A DNA stretch of 12,208 nt from an uncultured Alcaligenaceae bacterium (GCA_937952975.1 CALFXX010000119.1:1-12208); one strand, 5' to 3'. Positions 1 to 7,289 are shown, counted from the first letter of the stretch. Numbers and translations: made by a program. Notes: generated from the letters alone by a model not told the origin.

Positions 1-1223
1 ATTTCAACTAGATAGTACAGCAGATGCCCGCCGTCTAACATGGGAATTGGCAGTAAATTCAGTACCCCAAGGCTGACGCTGACCAATGCCAGAAACGAAA
101 TATAGGCTGCCCACCCAATTCGCGCAGTTTGCCCTGCATAATCCGCAATCGTGACGGGTCCACTGATATTTTTGATCGAAACCTCGCCGACCAGCATTTT
201 TCCCATCATTTTTAGAGAAAACCAGGCTGTATCGAAGGTTTTGGTCGCACCAAGCCACACGCTCTCAAATACGCCATAGTTGACTTCGACCATCGGCACA
301 TTACCGCCCAATTGAAAACCCGCCCGACCAACGACTTTGCCGTTTTCAAGGGTTACTGCAGCAGGCGTCAAGGTAACGTGCCTGATTTGGCCATCGCGCT
401 CAATTTCAAACGCAAGCGGTTGGTTTGGATGTGCCTGAATAATTCGGATGACTTGGGCCACGTCGGGCCGTTGTTCACCATCAACCGAAACAATTAAATC
501 GTTTGCAACAAGACCGGCAGTCTGCGCCACGCTTGCCTCAACGACCGAACGGATTTGCGGGGTCATGCCGCCAATCGCTAAGCCAAGCCTGCGCATTGGA
601 TCTTCGCCGGCGGGGTCAGCAGCGGCCGGCACCTCAAGCGTACGGGTCAGACGGCTTGAAGAGCGCTCAAGGCTAAGTTCTACTTGCCCACCATCCGCAA
701 CCACTTGCAATAACGCCCAACGCGCCTGAGGCCACGAGGCAACCAACTGCTGATTCACGGAGATGATTTGATCGCCTCCCTGCAAACCGGCCAGCGCAGC
801 GGGGGTGCCGACGGGTGGCTTGGATAGGATTGCAGCAGGCTCTTGCGTGCCGAACAGGTTCAAGGACGCATAAAACATCACCGCCAGTAGCAGATTAAAG
901 ACTGGGCCCGCAGCGACAATCGCAAAGCGTTTGCTAACTGGCTGTGCCTGAAAACTTTGCGAATCCTTGGCGAGAGTTGCACGAGTAACGTCGTTGCCTT
1001 GTGCCTCCTCGTCGAGCATCTTGACGTAGCCACCCAGGGGCAAGGCTGACAAGACCCACTCTGTGCCATGGCGGTCGACACGTTTAAGCAACACCCGGCC
1101 AAATCCTAGCGAAAAACGCAAGATTTTGACCCCACACCAACGTGCGACCCAGTAGTGCCCGAGTTCGTGAAAGGTAATGAGAATACCCAGAGCAACCAAA
1201 AACGCGAACAAAGTGAAAAGCAT
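1..1223 (-). CDS. rseP: RseP site-2 intramembrane zinc metalloprotease (partial, C-terminus off window)
   Basis: RseP cleaves the transmembrane anti-sigma factor RseA in the inner membrane during the sigma-E envelope stress response, after DegS has made the first cut. It also removes remnant signal peptides. I translated the frame from the ATG at 1223 to the left edge: 407 residues, no stop, so the absence of a terminating stop is only the window boundary. The first membrane segment holds the zinc motif HELGH (H19, E20, H23). A second membrane segment follows at about 100-125 (AAGPVFNLLLA). Two PDZ-like domains lie at about 130-200 and 220-290, each with a G-L-x-x-x-D-x-I core. Near the cut end is NLLPIPMLDGGH, with D397 as the presumed third zinc ligand. 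The family is about 450 residues, so roughly 40 are missing. The start is preceded by AAGAGAA. It lies 31 bases after dxr and is the last gene of the cluster visible here; bamA would be expected next. Confidence 0.96.
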   Translation of the reverse strand, partial: MLFTLFAFLVALGILITFHELGHYWVARWCGVKILRFSLGFGRVLLKRVDRHGTEWVLSALPLGGYVKMLDEEAQGNDVTRATLAKDSQSFQAQPVSKRFAIVAAGPVFNLLLAVMFYASLNLFGTQEPAAILSKPPVGTPAALAGLQGGDQIISVNQQLVASWPQARWALLQVVADGGQVELSLERSSSRLTRTLEVPAAADPAGEDPMRRLGLAIGGMTPQIRSVVEASVAQTAGLVANDLIVSVDGEQRPDVAQVIRIIQAHPNQPLAFEIERDGQIRHVTLTPAAVTLENGKVVGRAGFQLGGNVPMVEVNYGVFESVWLGATKTFDTAWFSLKMMGKMLVGEVSIKNISGPVTIADYAGQTARIGWAAYISFLALVSVSLGVLNLLPIPMLDGGHLLYYLVE

Positions 1224-1254
1224 AGTTCTCTTTAAATAAATGACGCGATAAGGT

Positions 1255-2454
1255 TTAAACTTGAGTCGCGCGGCGCGCAGCAACGCGCGATCGCTCGTCT
1301 AGGGCAATAATATCGCCTAACGATGAAAGAGTTGTGTCAGGTTGGCCTGCTTGCCAGGCTAAAGTTGTTTCGATGACCTGAGAAATTTCGGTATAACTAA
1401 GACGTTTTTCTAGAAACGCGGCCACCGCGACCTCGTTGGCGGCGTTCAGAGCAATACAGGCACCCTGCCCTGCCTTCAGAGCCTGAAAGGATAAAGCCAA
1501 ACAAGGCAATTGCGCCATCTCAGGCTGAGCAAAGTCAAGGCGTCCAGCGAGCGCCAGGTCTAGCATCCCGACCCCCGAGCTGATTCGTTCAGGAAATCCT
1601 AAACCGTACGCAATCGGAGTGCGCATATCGGGCTGGCCGAGTTGGGCAAGAACTGACCCGTCTTCATACTCGACCATCGAGTGCACGACACTTTGCGGAT
1701 GAATCACGACGCTGATGCGTTCAGCGGGCATCGCGAACAAATGATGCGCCTCAATGACCTCGAGCCCTTTGTTTAACATCGTGGCTGAATCCACTGAAAT
1801 TTTGCGGCCCATGCTCCAGTTGGGGTGTGCACAGGCCTGTTCGGGCGTGACGTGCGCCAGGTCTTCCCACAGCTGATTGCGAAAAGGCCCGCCAGACGCC
1901 GTCAGTATCAAGCGTCGTACACCTGCCGCAGGGCCCATTGGCGCACTGGCGCGGTCGTGATGCGGCAGGCATTGAAAGATCGCATTGTGTTCACTGTCGA
2001 TGGGTAAAAGTTCAGCTCCGTAATCGCGTACAGCTGCCATAAAAATGGACCCCGCCGCAACCAAGGCCTCTTTGTTAGCGAGCAGCACTCGCTTACCCGC
2101 CTGCGCAGCCGCCAACGCAGCAGGCAGCCCCGCCGAACCAACGATGGCCGCCATCACAGCTTGGCTCGCAGGATCAGCAGCCACCTCGACCAATGCTTGC
2201 ACACCGATTCGAATCTCTGGACGCTTCGCTTGGTCACCCCAGGCGGATTTAAAACGCTCAGCGGCTGCTTGGGTCGGCACCGCTACGGCGGTTGCCTTTG
2301 CTTCAAACGCTTGTTTTGCCAAAAGATCCATGCGGCTATGTGCAGTGAGTGTGTGCACTGCAAACCGATCCGGATGTTGAGCGATTACATCAAGTGTATT
2401 TTGACCGATTGACCCAGTTGACCCCAAAATGGTGACATGCGTTAACGCTACCAT
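1255..2454 (-). CDS. dxr: 1-deoxy-D-xylulose 5-phosphate reductoisomerase
   Basis: This cytosolic enzyme converts DXP to 2-C-methyl-D-erythritol 4-phosphate with NADPH and a divalent metal, the first committed step of the MEP isoprenoid pathway (also called IspC). The 399-residue product is close to the 398 of E. coli. Visible motifs are the NADPH-binding GSTGSIG at 11-17, LLANKEA at 124-130, the metal ligands in PIDSEHN (D153, E155) and NKGLE (E232), and the substrate segments TASGGPFR (185-192) and HPNWSMGRK (210-218). I chose the ATG at 2454. A GTG at 2463 would add three residues (M-A-D) and is possible, but the ATG gives the length usual for the family. The start overlaps the cdsA stop by 7 bases (ATGGTAG), which suggests translational coupling. 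The product ultimately feeds UppS, encoded two genes upstream. Confidence 0.97.
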   Translation of the reverse strand: MVALTHVTILGSTGSIGQNTLDVIAQHPDRFAVHTLTAHSRMDLLAKQAFEAKATAVAVPTQAAAERFKSAWGDQAKRPEIRIGVQALVEVAADPASQAVMAAIVGSAGLPAALAAAQAGKRVLLANKEALVAAGSIFMAAVRDYGAELLPIDSEHNAIFQCLPHHDRASAPMGPAAGVRRLILTASGGPFRNQLWEDLAHVTPEQACAHPNWSMGRKISVDSATMLNKGLEVIEAHHLFAMPAERISVVIHPQSVVHSMVEYEDGSVLAQLGQPDMRTPIAYGLGFPERISSGVGMLDLALAGRLDFAQPEMAQLPCLALSFQALKAGQGACIALNAANEVAVAAFLEKRLSYTEISQVIETTLAWQAGQPDTTLSSLGDIIALDERSRVAARRATQV

Positions 2455-3290
2455 GTCCGCCACTCAATGAGCAAAAAACCCAAAGGAACAACCGCCACAA
2501 CAGCATCGATGCGATCATAGACCCCACCATGACCTGGCAATAACTGACTTGAATCCTTCACGCCTGCTCGACGCTTAAGTAACGACTCGTATAAATCGCC
2601 CGCAATAGAGAACACAGCCAGTAGCACTCCGGTGATCAGCAGACCTAACCACGAAGAATGTGATAACAAGTTTGCCGCAAAGGATTGGGGCCACTGCGCC
2701 GAGAGTGCCAGCCAAATAACCACTCCGATCACACCGGCAAACGCCCCTTCAAGCGTTTTGCCAGGGCTGATACTTGGTGCTAATTTGCGACGACCAAAAG
2801 CACGTCCGGCAAAATAAGCAGCGATGTCAGCTACCCAAACGACAATCAACAGAGAGACTACAAACACCGCGCCGCGCTGCAAATACCAATAGGCCAAAGC
2901 TCCCCATGTCGCAAGCAGCGTCACAATTGCTGCACAACTATTTGCTAAGCGATAAACCGGCATCGTCACCTGCGCGCGCCATAAGGCTGGGAGCAGCAGC
3001 ACAAGCCACAGAAAAACGGTTAAACAAACGGCACTTTGCAGAACAATGAGCGGCGTAAATTGCCCGTTAATCCATTGATTTGCTTGCCAAACCGAAGCAA
3101 CAAACATCGCAATCGCGCAGATAGGTGCCCAGACGTTATGTTTGCCTAGTGTCAGGCGCAACCATTCGAAACCCGCACAGGCGCAGGCGATCGCCAAAAA
3201 CACCAAAAATGGCCAGGGCGACGCCGCCGCGATCACCAGGGCCAAGACGCCTAGCAGCACAACAGCTGTAATAATTCGTTGTTTGAGCAT
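2448..3290 (-). CDS. cdsA: Phosphatidate cytidylyltransferase (CDP-diacylglycerol synthase)
   Basis: CdsA makes CDP-diacylglycerol from phosphatidic acid and CTP at the inner membrane, the branch point for all bacterial phospholipids. The 280-residue product is very hydrophobic, with roughly seven to eight membrane segments. The C-terminal CDP-diglyceride synthetase signature is complete at 226-252: S226-x-x-KR, then VKDSSQ, then GHGGVYDRID. SPGKTLEG at 165-172 is a second conserved cytosolic loop. The frame is open further upstream to 3365, but those 25 extra residues overlap uppS and are not hydrophobic. MLKQRIITA at 3290 is the start typical of the family. It begins 5 bases after the uppS stop with no clear Shine-Dalgarno sequence, so translation may depend on coupling to uppS. 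Its stop overlaps the dxr start. Confidence 0.96.
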   Translation of the reverse strand: MLKQRIITAVVLLGVLALVIAAASPWPFLVFLAIACACAGFEWLRLTLGKHNVWAPICAIAMFVASVWQANQWINGQFTPLIVLQSAVCLTVFLWLVLLLPALWRAQVTMPVYRLANSCAAIVTLLATWGALAYWYLQRGAVFVVSLLIVVWVADIAAYFAGRAFGRRKLAPSISPGKTLEGAFAGVIGVVIWLALSAQWPQSFAANLLSHSSWLGLLITGVLLAVFSIAGDLYESLLKRRAGVKDSSQLLPGHGGVYDRIDAVVAVVPLGFLLIEWRTW

Positions 3291-3295
3291 GCCCG

Positions 3296-4060
3296 TCAGC
3301 TTGATGCAACGGCGTGCACTTGGGCGCTGGTTCGACCAAATCTGCGCTCGCGGGTTCGGTACCACTCAAACGACTTGTGCAGCTCTGCTTCGCCAAAATC
3401 AGGCCAATAGCACTCTGTAAAGTAGAGCTCTGTGTAGGCCATCTGCCAAATCAAAAAATTAGAGATTCGCTGCTCTCCGCCAGTGCGGATAAACAGGTCA
3501 GGCTCTGGCGCCCAAGCCATGGACAAATAAGGTGCGAGGCTCGCTTCATCGAGGCCAGACGGGTCTGTTGCCAAATCGGGACGCGCGGCAAGCAGCGCTC
3601 GGGTGGCTTGAAGAATATCCCACCGGCCGCCATAGTTGGCCGCAATTGTCAGGTGCAGTTTGTCATTGTGCGCAGTTTTTTGCTGGGCCTGAGCGATCAA
3701 CTCTTGCAGCTTAGGTTCAAAGGCCGACAAATCACCCACCACATGAAGCCGAACGCCTTGGTCTTGTAAACGGGCGACCTCACGTTCAAGTGCTTGCACA
3801 AACAGGCGCATCAGCAGGGATACCTCTTCGGCCGGACGACGCCAGTTTTCAGAGCTAAAGGCGAACAAAGTTAAATACTTGACCCCGGCCGCGCCGCAGG
3901 TTTCAACCGCACGGCGTACGGATTGAACCCCTTTTGCATGGCCTGCCGTACGGGGTAATAAGCGAGCGTGTGCCCAGCGCCCGTTGCCGTCCATGACAAT
4001 CGCCACATGATTGGGGATTGCGCCGGTAACGGGTATTTCGCGGGTTGAGCTGATGGCCAT
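3296..4060 (-). CDS. uppS: Di-trans,poly-cis undecaprenyl diphosphate synthase
   Basis: UppS (IspU) adds eight isopentenyl units in cis to farnesyl diphosphate, giving the C55 carrier lipid for peptidoglycan and O-antigen synthesis. It is a soluble, membrane-associated cis-prenyltransferase. The 254-residue product shows the family motifs in order: HVAIVMDGNGRWA at 18-30 with the catalytic Asp D24, the FAFSSENWRRP block at 66-76, and RTGGEQRISNF at 192-202, which binds diphosphate, followed by WQMAYTELYF. The length is typical. The ATG at 4060 is 12 bases after the frr stop. I see no good Shine-Dalgarno sequence, so coupling to frr is plausible. The position directly after frr, with cdsA next, differs from E. 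coli, where dxr intervenes. Confidence 0.97.
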   Translation of the reverse strand: MAISSTREIPVTGAIPNHVAIVMDGNGRWAHARLLPRTAGHAKGVQSVRRAVETCGAAGVKYLTLFAFSSENWRRPAEEVSLLMRLFVQALEREVARLQDQGVRLHVVGDLSAFEPKLQELIAQAQQKTAHNDKLHLTIAANYGGRWDILQATRALLAARPDLATDPSGLDEASLAPYLSMAWAPEPDLFIRTGGEQRISNFLIWQMAYTELYFTECYWPDFGEAELHKSFEWYRTRERRFGRTSAQVHAVASS

Positions 4061-4072
4061 GTGGTTGGCGGT

Positions 4073-4633
4073 CTAAACCGTCAAAATCTCGGCTTCTTTT
4101 TGCGCAACCATCTTATCGATTTCGATTACGCAACGGTCAGTCAGCTTTTGCACGACGTCTTGAGCGCGTCGCTCGTCGTCTTCTGAAATCTCTTTGTCTT
4201 TGACAAGTTTTTTAAATGCGTCATTCGAATCGCGGCGCAAGTTACGCACGGCAATTTTTGCATCTTCGCCCTCGGATTTAACAACTTTGTTCAAGTCGCG
4301 ACGGCGTTCTTCTGTGAGGGCTGGCATCGGTACGCGGATACTATCGCCCATACCAATCGGATTTAAGCCAAGGTCTGAATCACGAATTGCTTTTTCGACT
4401 GGGCCAGCCATGTTTTTTTCCCAGACCTGTACGCTTAAGGTGCGGGCATCCATCAGGTTGACGTTTGCCACCTGAGAGATCGGTACGGGTGAGCCGTAAT
4501 ACTCGACTTGTACGTGATCAAGAATGCCGGGATGTGCACGGCCAGTCCGGATTTTTGCCAAATTTGTTTTAAGCTGCTCGAGCGACTTCGCCATCCGGGC
4601 TTGAGCAGAGGCTTGAATATCTGCAATACTCAT
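4073..4633 (-). CDS. frr: Ribosome recycling factor
   Basis: RRF works with EF-G to split the post-termination ribosome from mRNA and is essential. The 186-residue product matches the family length of about 185. Conserved features are the N-terminal helix with KIRTGRAHPGIL at 27-38, the small beta domain with YYGSPVPISQVANV at about 45-58, and the long charged C-terminal helices with LNKVVKSEGEDAKIAVRNLRRD at about 114-135. The start is clear: ATG at 4633 with AAAGGAA a few bases upstream. That site lies just after the pyrH stop, 10 bases away. frr following rpsB-tsf-pyrH is one of the best-conserved bacterial gene orders. Confidence 0.98.
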   Translation of the reverse strand: MSIADIQASAQARMAKSLEQLKTNLAKIRTGRAHPGILDHVQVEYYGSPVPISQVANVNLMDARTLSVQVWEKNMAGPVEKAIRDSDLGLNPIGMGDSIRVPMPALTEERRRDLNKVVKSEGEDAKIAVRNLRRDSNDAFKKLVKDKEISEDDERRAQDVVQKLTDRCVIEIDKMVAQKEAEILTV

Positions 4634-4643
4634 TGCGTTTCCT

Positions 4644-5360
4644 TTAAACGTGAACCAACGTGCCTTCGTCCTCTCCGCTGACCGCCCGTTTTAACGCGCC
4701 AGGTTTGTTGATCGAAAACACTCTGATTGGTAATTTTTGATCTCGGCAGAGGGCGAATGCGGTCGCATCCATCACTTCAAGGCGCCGATTAATCACTTCG
4801 TCAAAACTAATGCGGTTGTACCGAGTGGCCGACGAATCTTTATTTGGGTCAGCACTGTAAATGCCATCAACCTTGGTGGCTTTTAAGACAATTTCAGCAC
4901 CGATTTTGGCCCCGCGCAACGAAGCCGCGGTGTCAGTCGTAAAAAATGGATTACCGGTACCCGCGGCAAAAACCACGACTTTGCCCTCTTCGAGGTACCG
5001 TAGAGCTTTAGGACGAATGTAGGGCTCAACAACCTGTTCGATGTTCAAGGCCGATTGCACTCGGGCGTCAACGCCACGATGCTTTAAGGCGTCTTGCAAC
5101 GCTAGCGCATTCATCACGGTTGCCATCATGCCCATGTAATCAGCCGTCGCGCGATCCATGCCTTGCGCACCCGGCGCAACACCGCGAAAGATATTACCGC
5201 CGCCAATCACGATGGCTAATTGGACTCCCATCGCCACGACTTCGGAGACTTCTTCGGTCATTCGCATGATGGTGGCTCGGTTGATGCCAAAGGCATCGTC
5301 ACCCATCAGTGCTTCACCAGAAAGTTTAAGAAGAACTCTTTTGTGCATTCGGGTGGCCAT
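4644..5360 (-). CDS. pyrH: UMP kinase (uridylate kinase)
   Basis: PyrH phosphorylates UMP to UDP with ATP. The bacterial enzyme is hexameric, belongs to the amino acid kinase family and is usually activated by GTP and inhibited by UTP. The 238-residue product has KLSGEAL at 12-18, GGGNIFRG at 53-60, DRATADYMGM at 69-78, TGNPFFTTD at 135-143 and KVDGIYSADP at 163-172, all typical of the ATP- and UMP-binding sites. The frame is open upstream to 5411, but the extra 17 residues run into the hairpin after tsf and lack conservation, so I use MATRMHKR at 5360. Neither start has a recognisable Shine-Dalgarno sequence; the bases before the ATG read AATCCTTAATA. An ATG four codons further in (5348) is a weaker alternative. 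Confidence 0.96.
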   Translation of the reverse strand: MATRMHKRVLLKLSGEALMGDDAFGINRATIMRMTEEVSEVVAMGVQLAIVIGGGNIFRGVAPGAQGMDRATADYMGMMATVMNALALQDALKHRGVDARVQSALNIEQVVEPYIRPKALRYLEEGKVVVFAAGTGNPFFTTDTAASLRGAKIGAEIVLKATKVDGIYSADPNKDSSATRYNRISFDEVINRRLEVMDATAFALCRDQKLPIRVFSINKPGALKRAVSGEDEGTLVHV

Positions 5361-5404
5361 TATTAAGGATTCCGGAGGGTTAAACACGTGCAAAAGTGTA
5401 CGCC

Positions 5405-5443
5405 AAACCAAGGGAACGCATAAAGCGTTACCTTGGTTTTTTT
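5405..5443. terminator. Hairpin with T-run in the tsf-pyrH gap
   Basis: An inverted repeat lies between tsf and pyrH. AAACCAAGG (5405-5413) pairs with CCTTGGTTT (5431-5439), and AACGC (5415-5419) pairs with GCGTT (5425-5429), leaving one G/A mismatch and a 5-base loop. The run of seven T at 5437-5443 is on the plus strand, so the classical terminator orientation faces against tsf-pyrH transcription. Read in the operon direction, the stem is preceded by A's and followed only by TTTGG. It could therefore be a weak attenuator, a 3'-end stabiliser or processing site for rpsB-tsf mRNA, or a terminator of antisense transcripts. Confidence 0.6.
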
Positions 5444-5449
5444 ACAAAA

Positions 5450-6328
5450 TTAAGCGTTCCCGGCGGCTGCCGCAGCAACTTCAGCCGCAAAATCCATCGT
5501 TTTCTTCTCGATGCCTTCGCCAACAACAAACAGCGAGAAACCAGCAATCGCTGCATTTTTCTCTTTCAACATTTGAGCGACTGACTGCTTGTCATTTTTG
5601 ACAAAGGGCTGGGACAGAAGCGCGACTTCTTTCAAGAACTTTTGAACTGAACCTTCAACCATTTTTTCAACGATTTCGGCGGGCTTGCCTGACTCAGCTG
5701 CCTTTTGACGTGCCACTGAGCGTTCGGTTTCTTTGTCGGCTTCTGGAACACCTGACTCGTCTAAAGCACGTGGCTTTGTCGCAGCGATATGCATGGCCAG
5801 ATCTTTACCGACTTCATCAGCACCCGAAAACTCAACCAAGACGCCGATACGACCACTGTGCACATAGCTTGAAAGCTTATTTGCAGTTGTGTAGCGCTGA
5901 AAGCGGCGGATAGAGATGTTTTCGCCGATTTTACCGACTAAAGCTGCACGAACTGACTCAACCGTACCAGCGCCCAGGTTCGATGCTGACAGCGCTGCAA
6001 CATCAGCGTAATCATTGGCCGACACTTGCTTGGCCAGCGCGTCGACGAACGCCACGAAATCGTCATTTTTTGCCACAAAGTCAGTTTCGCAGTTCACTTC
6101 AAGCACTGCACCCTGCTTTGCATCAGGAGAAATATATAAGCCAATGAGGCCTTCAGCCGTCACACGCCCCGCTGCCTTGCTCGCTTTGCTACCAAGCTTG
6201 ACACGTAAGATCTCTTCGGCGCGAGCCATGTCGCCACCTGCTTCAGTCAGAGCGCGCTTGCACTCCATCATGGGTGCGTCGGTTTTTTCGCGCAACTCTT
6301 TAACCATTGCGGCAGTAATTTCAGCCAT
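5450..6328 (-). CDS. tsf: Elongation factor Ts
   Basis: EF-Ts is the guanine nucleotide exchange factor that releases GDP from EF-Tu. The 292-residue product has the N-terminal UBA-like domain (1-54) with LREKTDAPMMECKRAL at 12-27 and the core signature EVNCETDFVAKN at 77-88. TDFVAKN is the segment that inserts near the EF-Tu magnesium site. The rest resembles the dimerisation and C-terminal modules, and the length is typical of the longer proteobacterial form. The start ATG at 6328 has GGAG eight bases upstream. A 94-base gap with hairpins separates it from rpsB, and an 89-base gap with a further hairpin separates it from pyrH. Confidence 0.98.
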   Translation of the reverse strand: MAEITAAMVKELREKTDAPMMECKRALTEAGGDMARAEEILRVKLGSKASKAAGRVTAEGLIGLYISPDAKQGAVLEVNCETDFVAKNDDFVAFVDALAKQVSANDYADVAALSASNLGAGTVESVRAALVGKIGENISIRRFQRYTTANKLSSYVHSGRIGVLVEFSGADEVGKDLAMHIAATKPRALDESGVPEADKETERSVARQKAAESGKPAEIVEKMVEGSVQKFLKEVALLSQPFVKNDKQSVAQMLKEKNAAIAGFSLFVVGEGIEKKTMDFAAEVAAAAAGNA

Positions 6329-6348
6329 ATTTGCTCCAAGATTAGTGA

Positions 6349-6377
6349 GAGGCGCCTCGACCAGAAGTCAGAGGCGC
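6349..6377 (-). other. Hairpin or palindrome in the rpsB-tsf gap, near the tsf start
   Basis: GCGCCTC (6352-6358) pairs with GAGGCGC (6371-6377) across a 12-base loop. The left arm is also half of a perfect 10-base palindrome GAGGCGCCTC (6349-6358), so two foldings compete. In the mRNA this lies 20-50 bases upstream of the tsf start and could influence tsf translation or mRNA processing. No T-run follows, so it does not look like an intrinsic terminator. Confidence 0.5.
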
Positions 6378-6387
6378 ACTATTGCAA

Positions 6388-6410
6388 TGCTCGGCGCTTA
6401 GGCGCCGGCA
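6388..6410 (-). other. GC-rich hairpin in the rpsB-tsf gap, near the rpsB stop
   Basis: CGGCGC (6392-6397) pairs with GCGCCG (6402-6407) around a 4-base loop. TGC/GCA outside it extends the stem across one bulged T. The stem sits 13 bases after the rpsB stop in the mRNA. A run of eight U's (6415-6422) precedes the stem instead of following it, so it is not a standard terminator. A role in protecting or partly terminating rpsB mRNA is inference. Confidence 0.5.
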
Positions 6411-6422
6411 CTAGAAAAAAAA

Positions 6423-7169
6423 TTAAGCTTTTTCTTCAGCGACTTCGACGAACTCTTCGCCAGAGGCGAGTTCTTCGACGATGCCATTCAGGCTTTGTGC
6501 ACGGCCTTCAAGTACGGCATCTGCCATACCTTTTGCGTACAAAGCAATTGCCTTCGCCGAGTCATCGTTACCAGGAATGATGTAGTCGATACCATCAGGA
6601 GAGTGGTTGGTATCAACCACAGCAACAACTGGGATCCCTAAGGCACGGGCTTCAAGAACTGCAATCTTGTGGTAGCCGACATCGATCATGAAAATGGCGC
6701 TTGGCAGGCCGTTCATATCTTTAATGCCGCCGATCGACTTGTTCAGTTTGTCGAGTTCGCGCTGAAACATCAACCCTTCTTTTTTGCTCATACGCTCGGT
6801 ACCGCCTTCAGCGATCATGACTTCCATGTCTTTTAAGCGCTTGATTGAGCTTTTGACAGTTTTGAAATTGGTAAGCATACCGCCCAACCAACGACTATCA
6901 ACGAAAGGCATGCCTGCGCGAATGGCTTCTTGCGCCACGAGTTCGCGCGCAGCGCGCTTTGTACCTACGAACAGAACGTTACCGCCCTTTGCAGCGACTG
7001 AGCGCACGAATTTTGTCGCGTCGGTGTAATTGGCAACCGTTTTTTCGAGGTTAATAATGTGGATTTTGTTGCGATGGCCAAAAATGAAAGGCGCCATCTT
7101 GGGGTTCCAGTAACGGGTTTGGTGACCGAAGTGCACTCCCGCTTCTAACATTTCACGCATTAACGACAT
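6423..7169 (-). CDS. rpsB: 30S ribosomal protein S2
   Basis: S2 binds the 30S head-body junction and is needed for S1 to attach. The 248-residue product begins with the S2 signature MREMLEAGVHFGHQTRYWNPKM (4-25) and has the typical KIHIINLEKT segment at 35-44. The C-terminal region includes PGNDDSAKAIALYAKGMADA and an acidic tail ending AEEKA. The start ATG at 7169 has GGAG at 7179-7182 (minus strand), nine bases upstream. It is the first gene of the minus-strand cluster. A folded leader and a candidate promoter lie upstream, which fits the autoregulation of rpsB-tsf by S2 known from E. coli. Confidence 0.98.
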   Translation of the reverse strand: MSLMREMLEAGVHFGHQTRYWNPKMAPFIFGHRNKIHIINLEKTVANYTDATKFVRSVAAKGGNVLFVGTKRAARELVAQEAIRAGMPFVDSRWLGGMLTNFKTVKSSIKRLKDMEVMIAEGGTERMSKKEGLMFQRELDKLNKSIGGIKDMNGLPSAIFMIDVGYHKIAVLEARALGIPVVAVVDTNHSPDGIDYIIPGNDDSAKAIALYAKGMADAVLEGRAQSLNGIVEELASGEEFVEVAEEKA

Positions 7170-7198
7170 GATTTAAGGCTCCGAGGGTTAAGTCTTGC

Positions 7199-7246
7199 AT
7201 TGCGTCTGCACTGCTTCTAAGAAGGTCAGCACCCTGGTGACGCAAT
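7199..7246 (-). promoter_or_regulatory. Structured 5' leader of rpsB (candidate S2 autoregulatory element)
   Basis: In the rpsB transcript this 48-base segment folds into one long stem. ATTGCGTC (7246-7239) pairs with GACGCAAT (7206-7199). GTGCTG (7232-7227) pairs with CAGTGC (7213-7208) with two G-U pairs, and CTTC pairs with GAAG around a UUA loop. A six-base internal loop ACCAGG lies on the 5' side. AGGGU beginning in that loop (7235-7231) could also pair with ACCCU (7188-7184), just before the Shine-Dalgarno site, so a pseudoknot is possible. The fold is visible in the sequence. The role in S2 feedback is inferred from the known E. coli rpsB leader; I did not compare the two sequences. 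Confidence 0.5.
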
Positions 7247-7289
7247 ACGCGATTTGATCTGACTCTTGAAGGTTAATCGCACAGCAACC

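Noticed and set aside
1..1223. Possible broken gene at the left edge, because only short frames with stops appear there
   Set aside because: Codon-by-codon translation of the minus strand from 1223 gives an uninterrupted RseP frame to the window edge. It simply has no stop inside the window.
3291..3365. Longer cdsA start at 3365
   Set aside because: The extra 25 residues overlap uppS, are polar and are not typical of CdsA. MLKQRIITA at 3290 begins the first membrane segment.
3314..3769. Plus-strand open frame of 151 codons
   Set aside because: It lies antisense within the fully conserved uppS, has no recognisable motif and is rich in residues typical of shadow frames. uppS is intact on the other strand.
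5361..5411. Longer pyrH start at 5411
   Set aside because: The extension begins inside the hairpin and adds 17 residues before the usual MATxxxKR-like start. PyrH proteins are about 238 residues, as obtained from 5360.
5158..5601. Plus-strand open frame of 147 codons crossing pyrH, the gap and tsf
   Set aside because: It is antisense to two conserved genes, runs through the hairpin and has no ribosome binding site or domain signal.
6015..6401. Plus-strand open frame of 128 codons
   Set aside because: It is the antisense shadow of tsf and the rpsB-tsf hairpins, with serine/alanine-rich sequence lacking any domain signal.
6413..6425. U8 run after the rpsB stop as an intrinsic terminator
   Set aside because: No GC-rich stem precedes the U-run in the transcript. 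The only possible pairing is a weak A-U helix with the end of rpsB.
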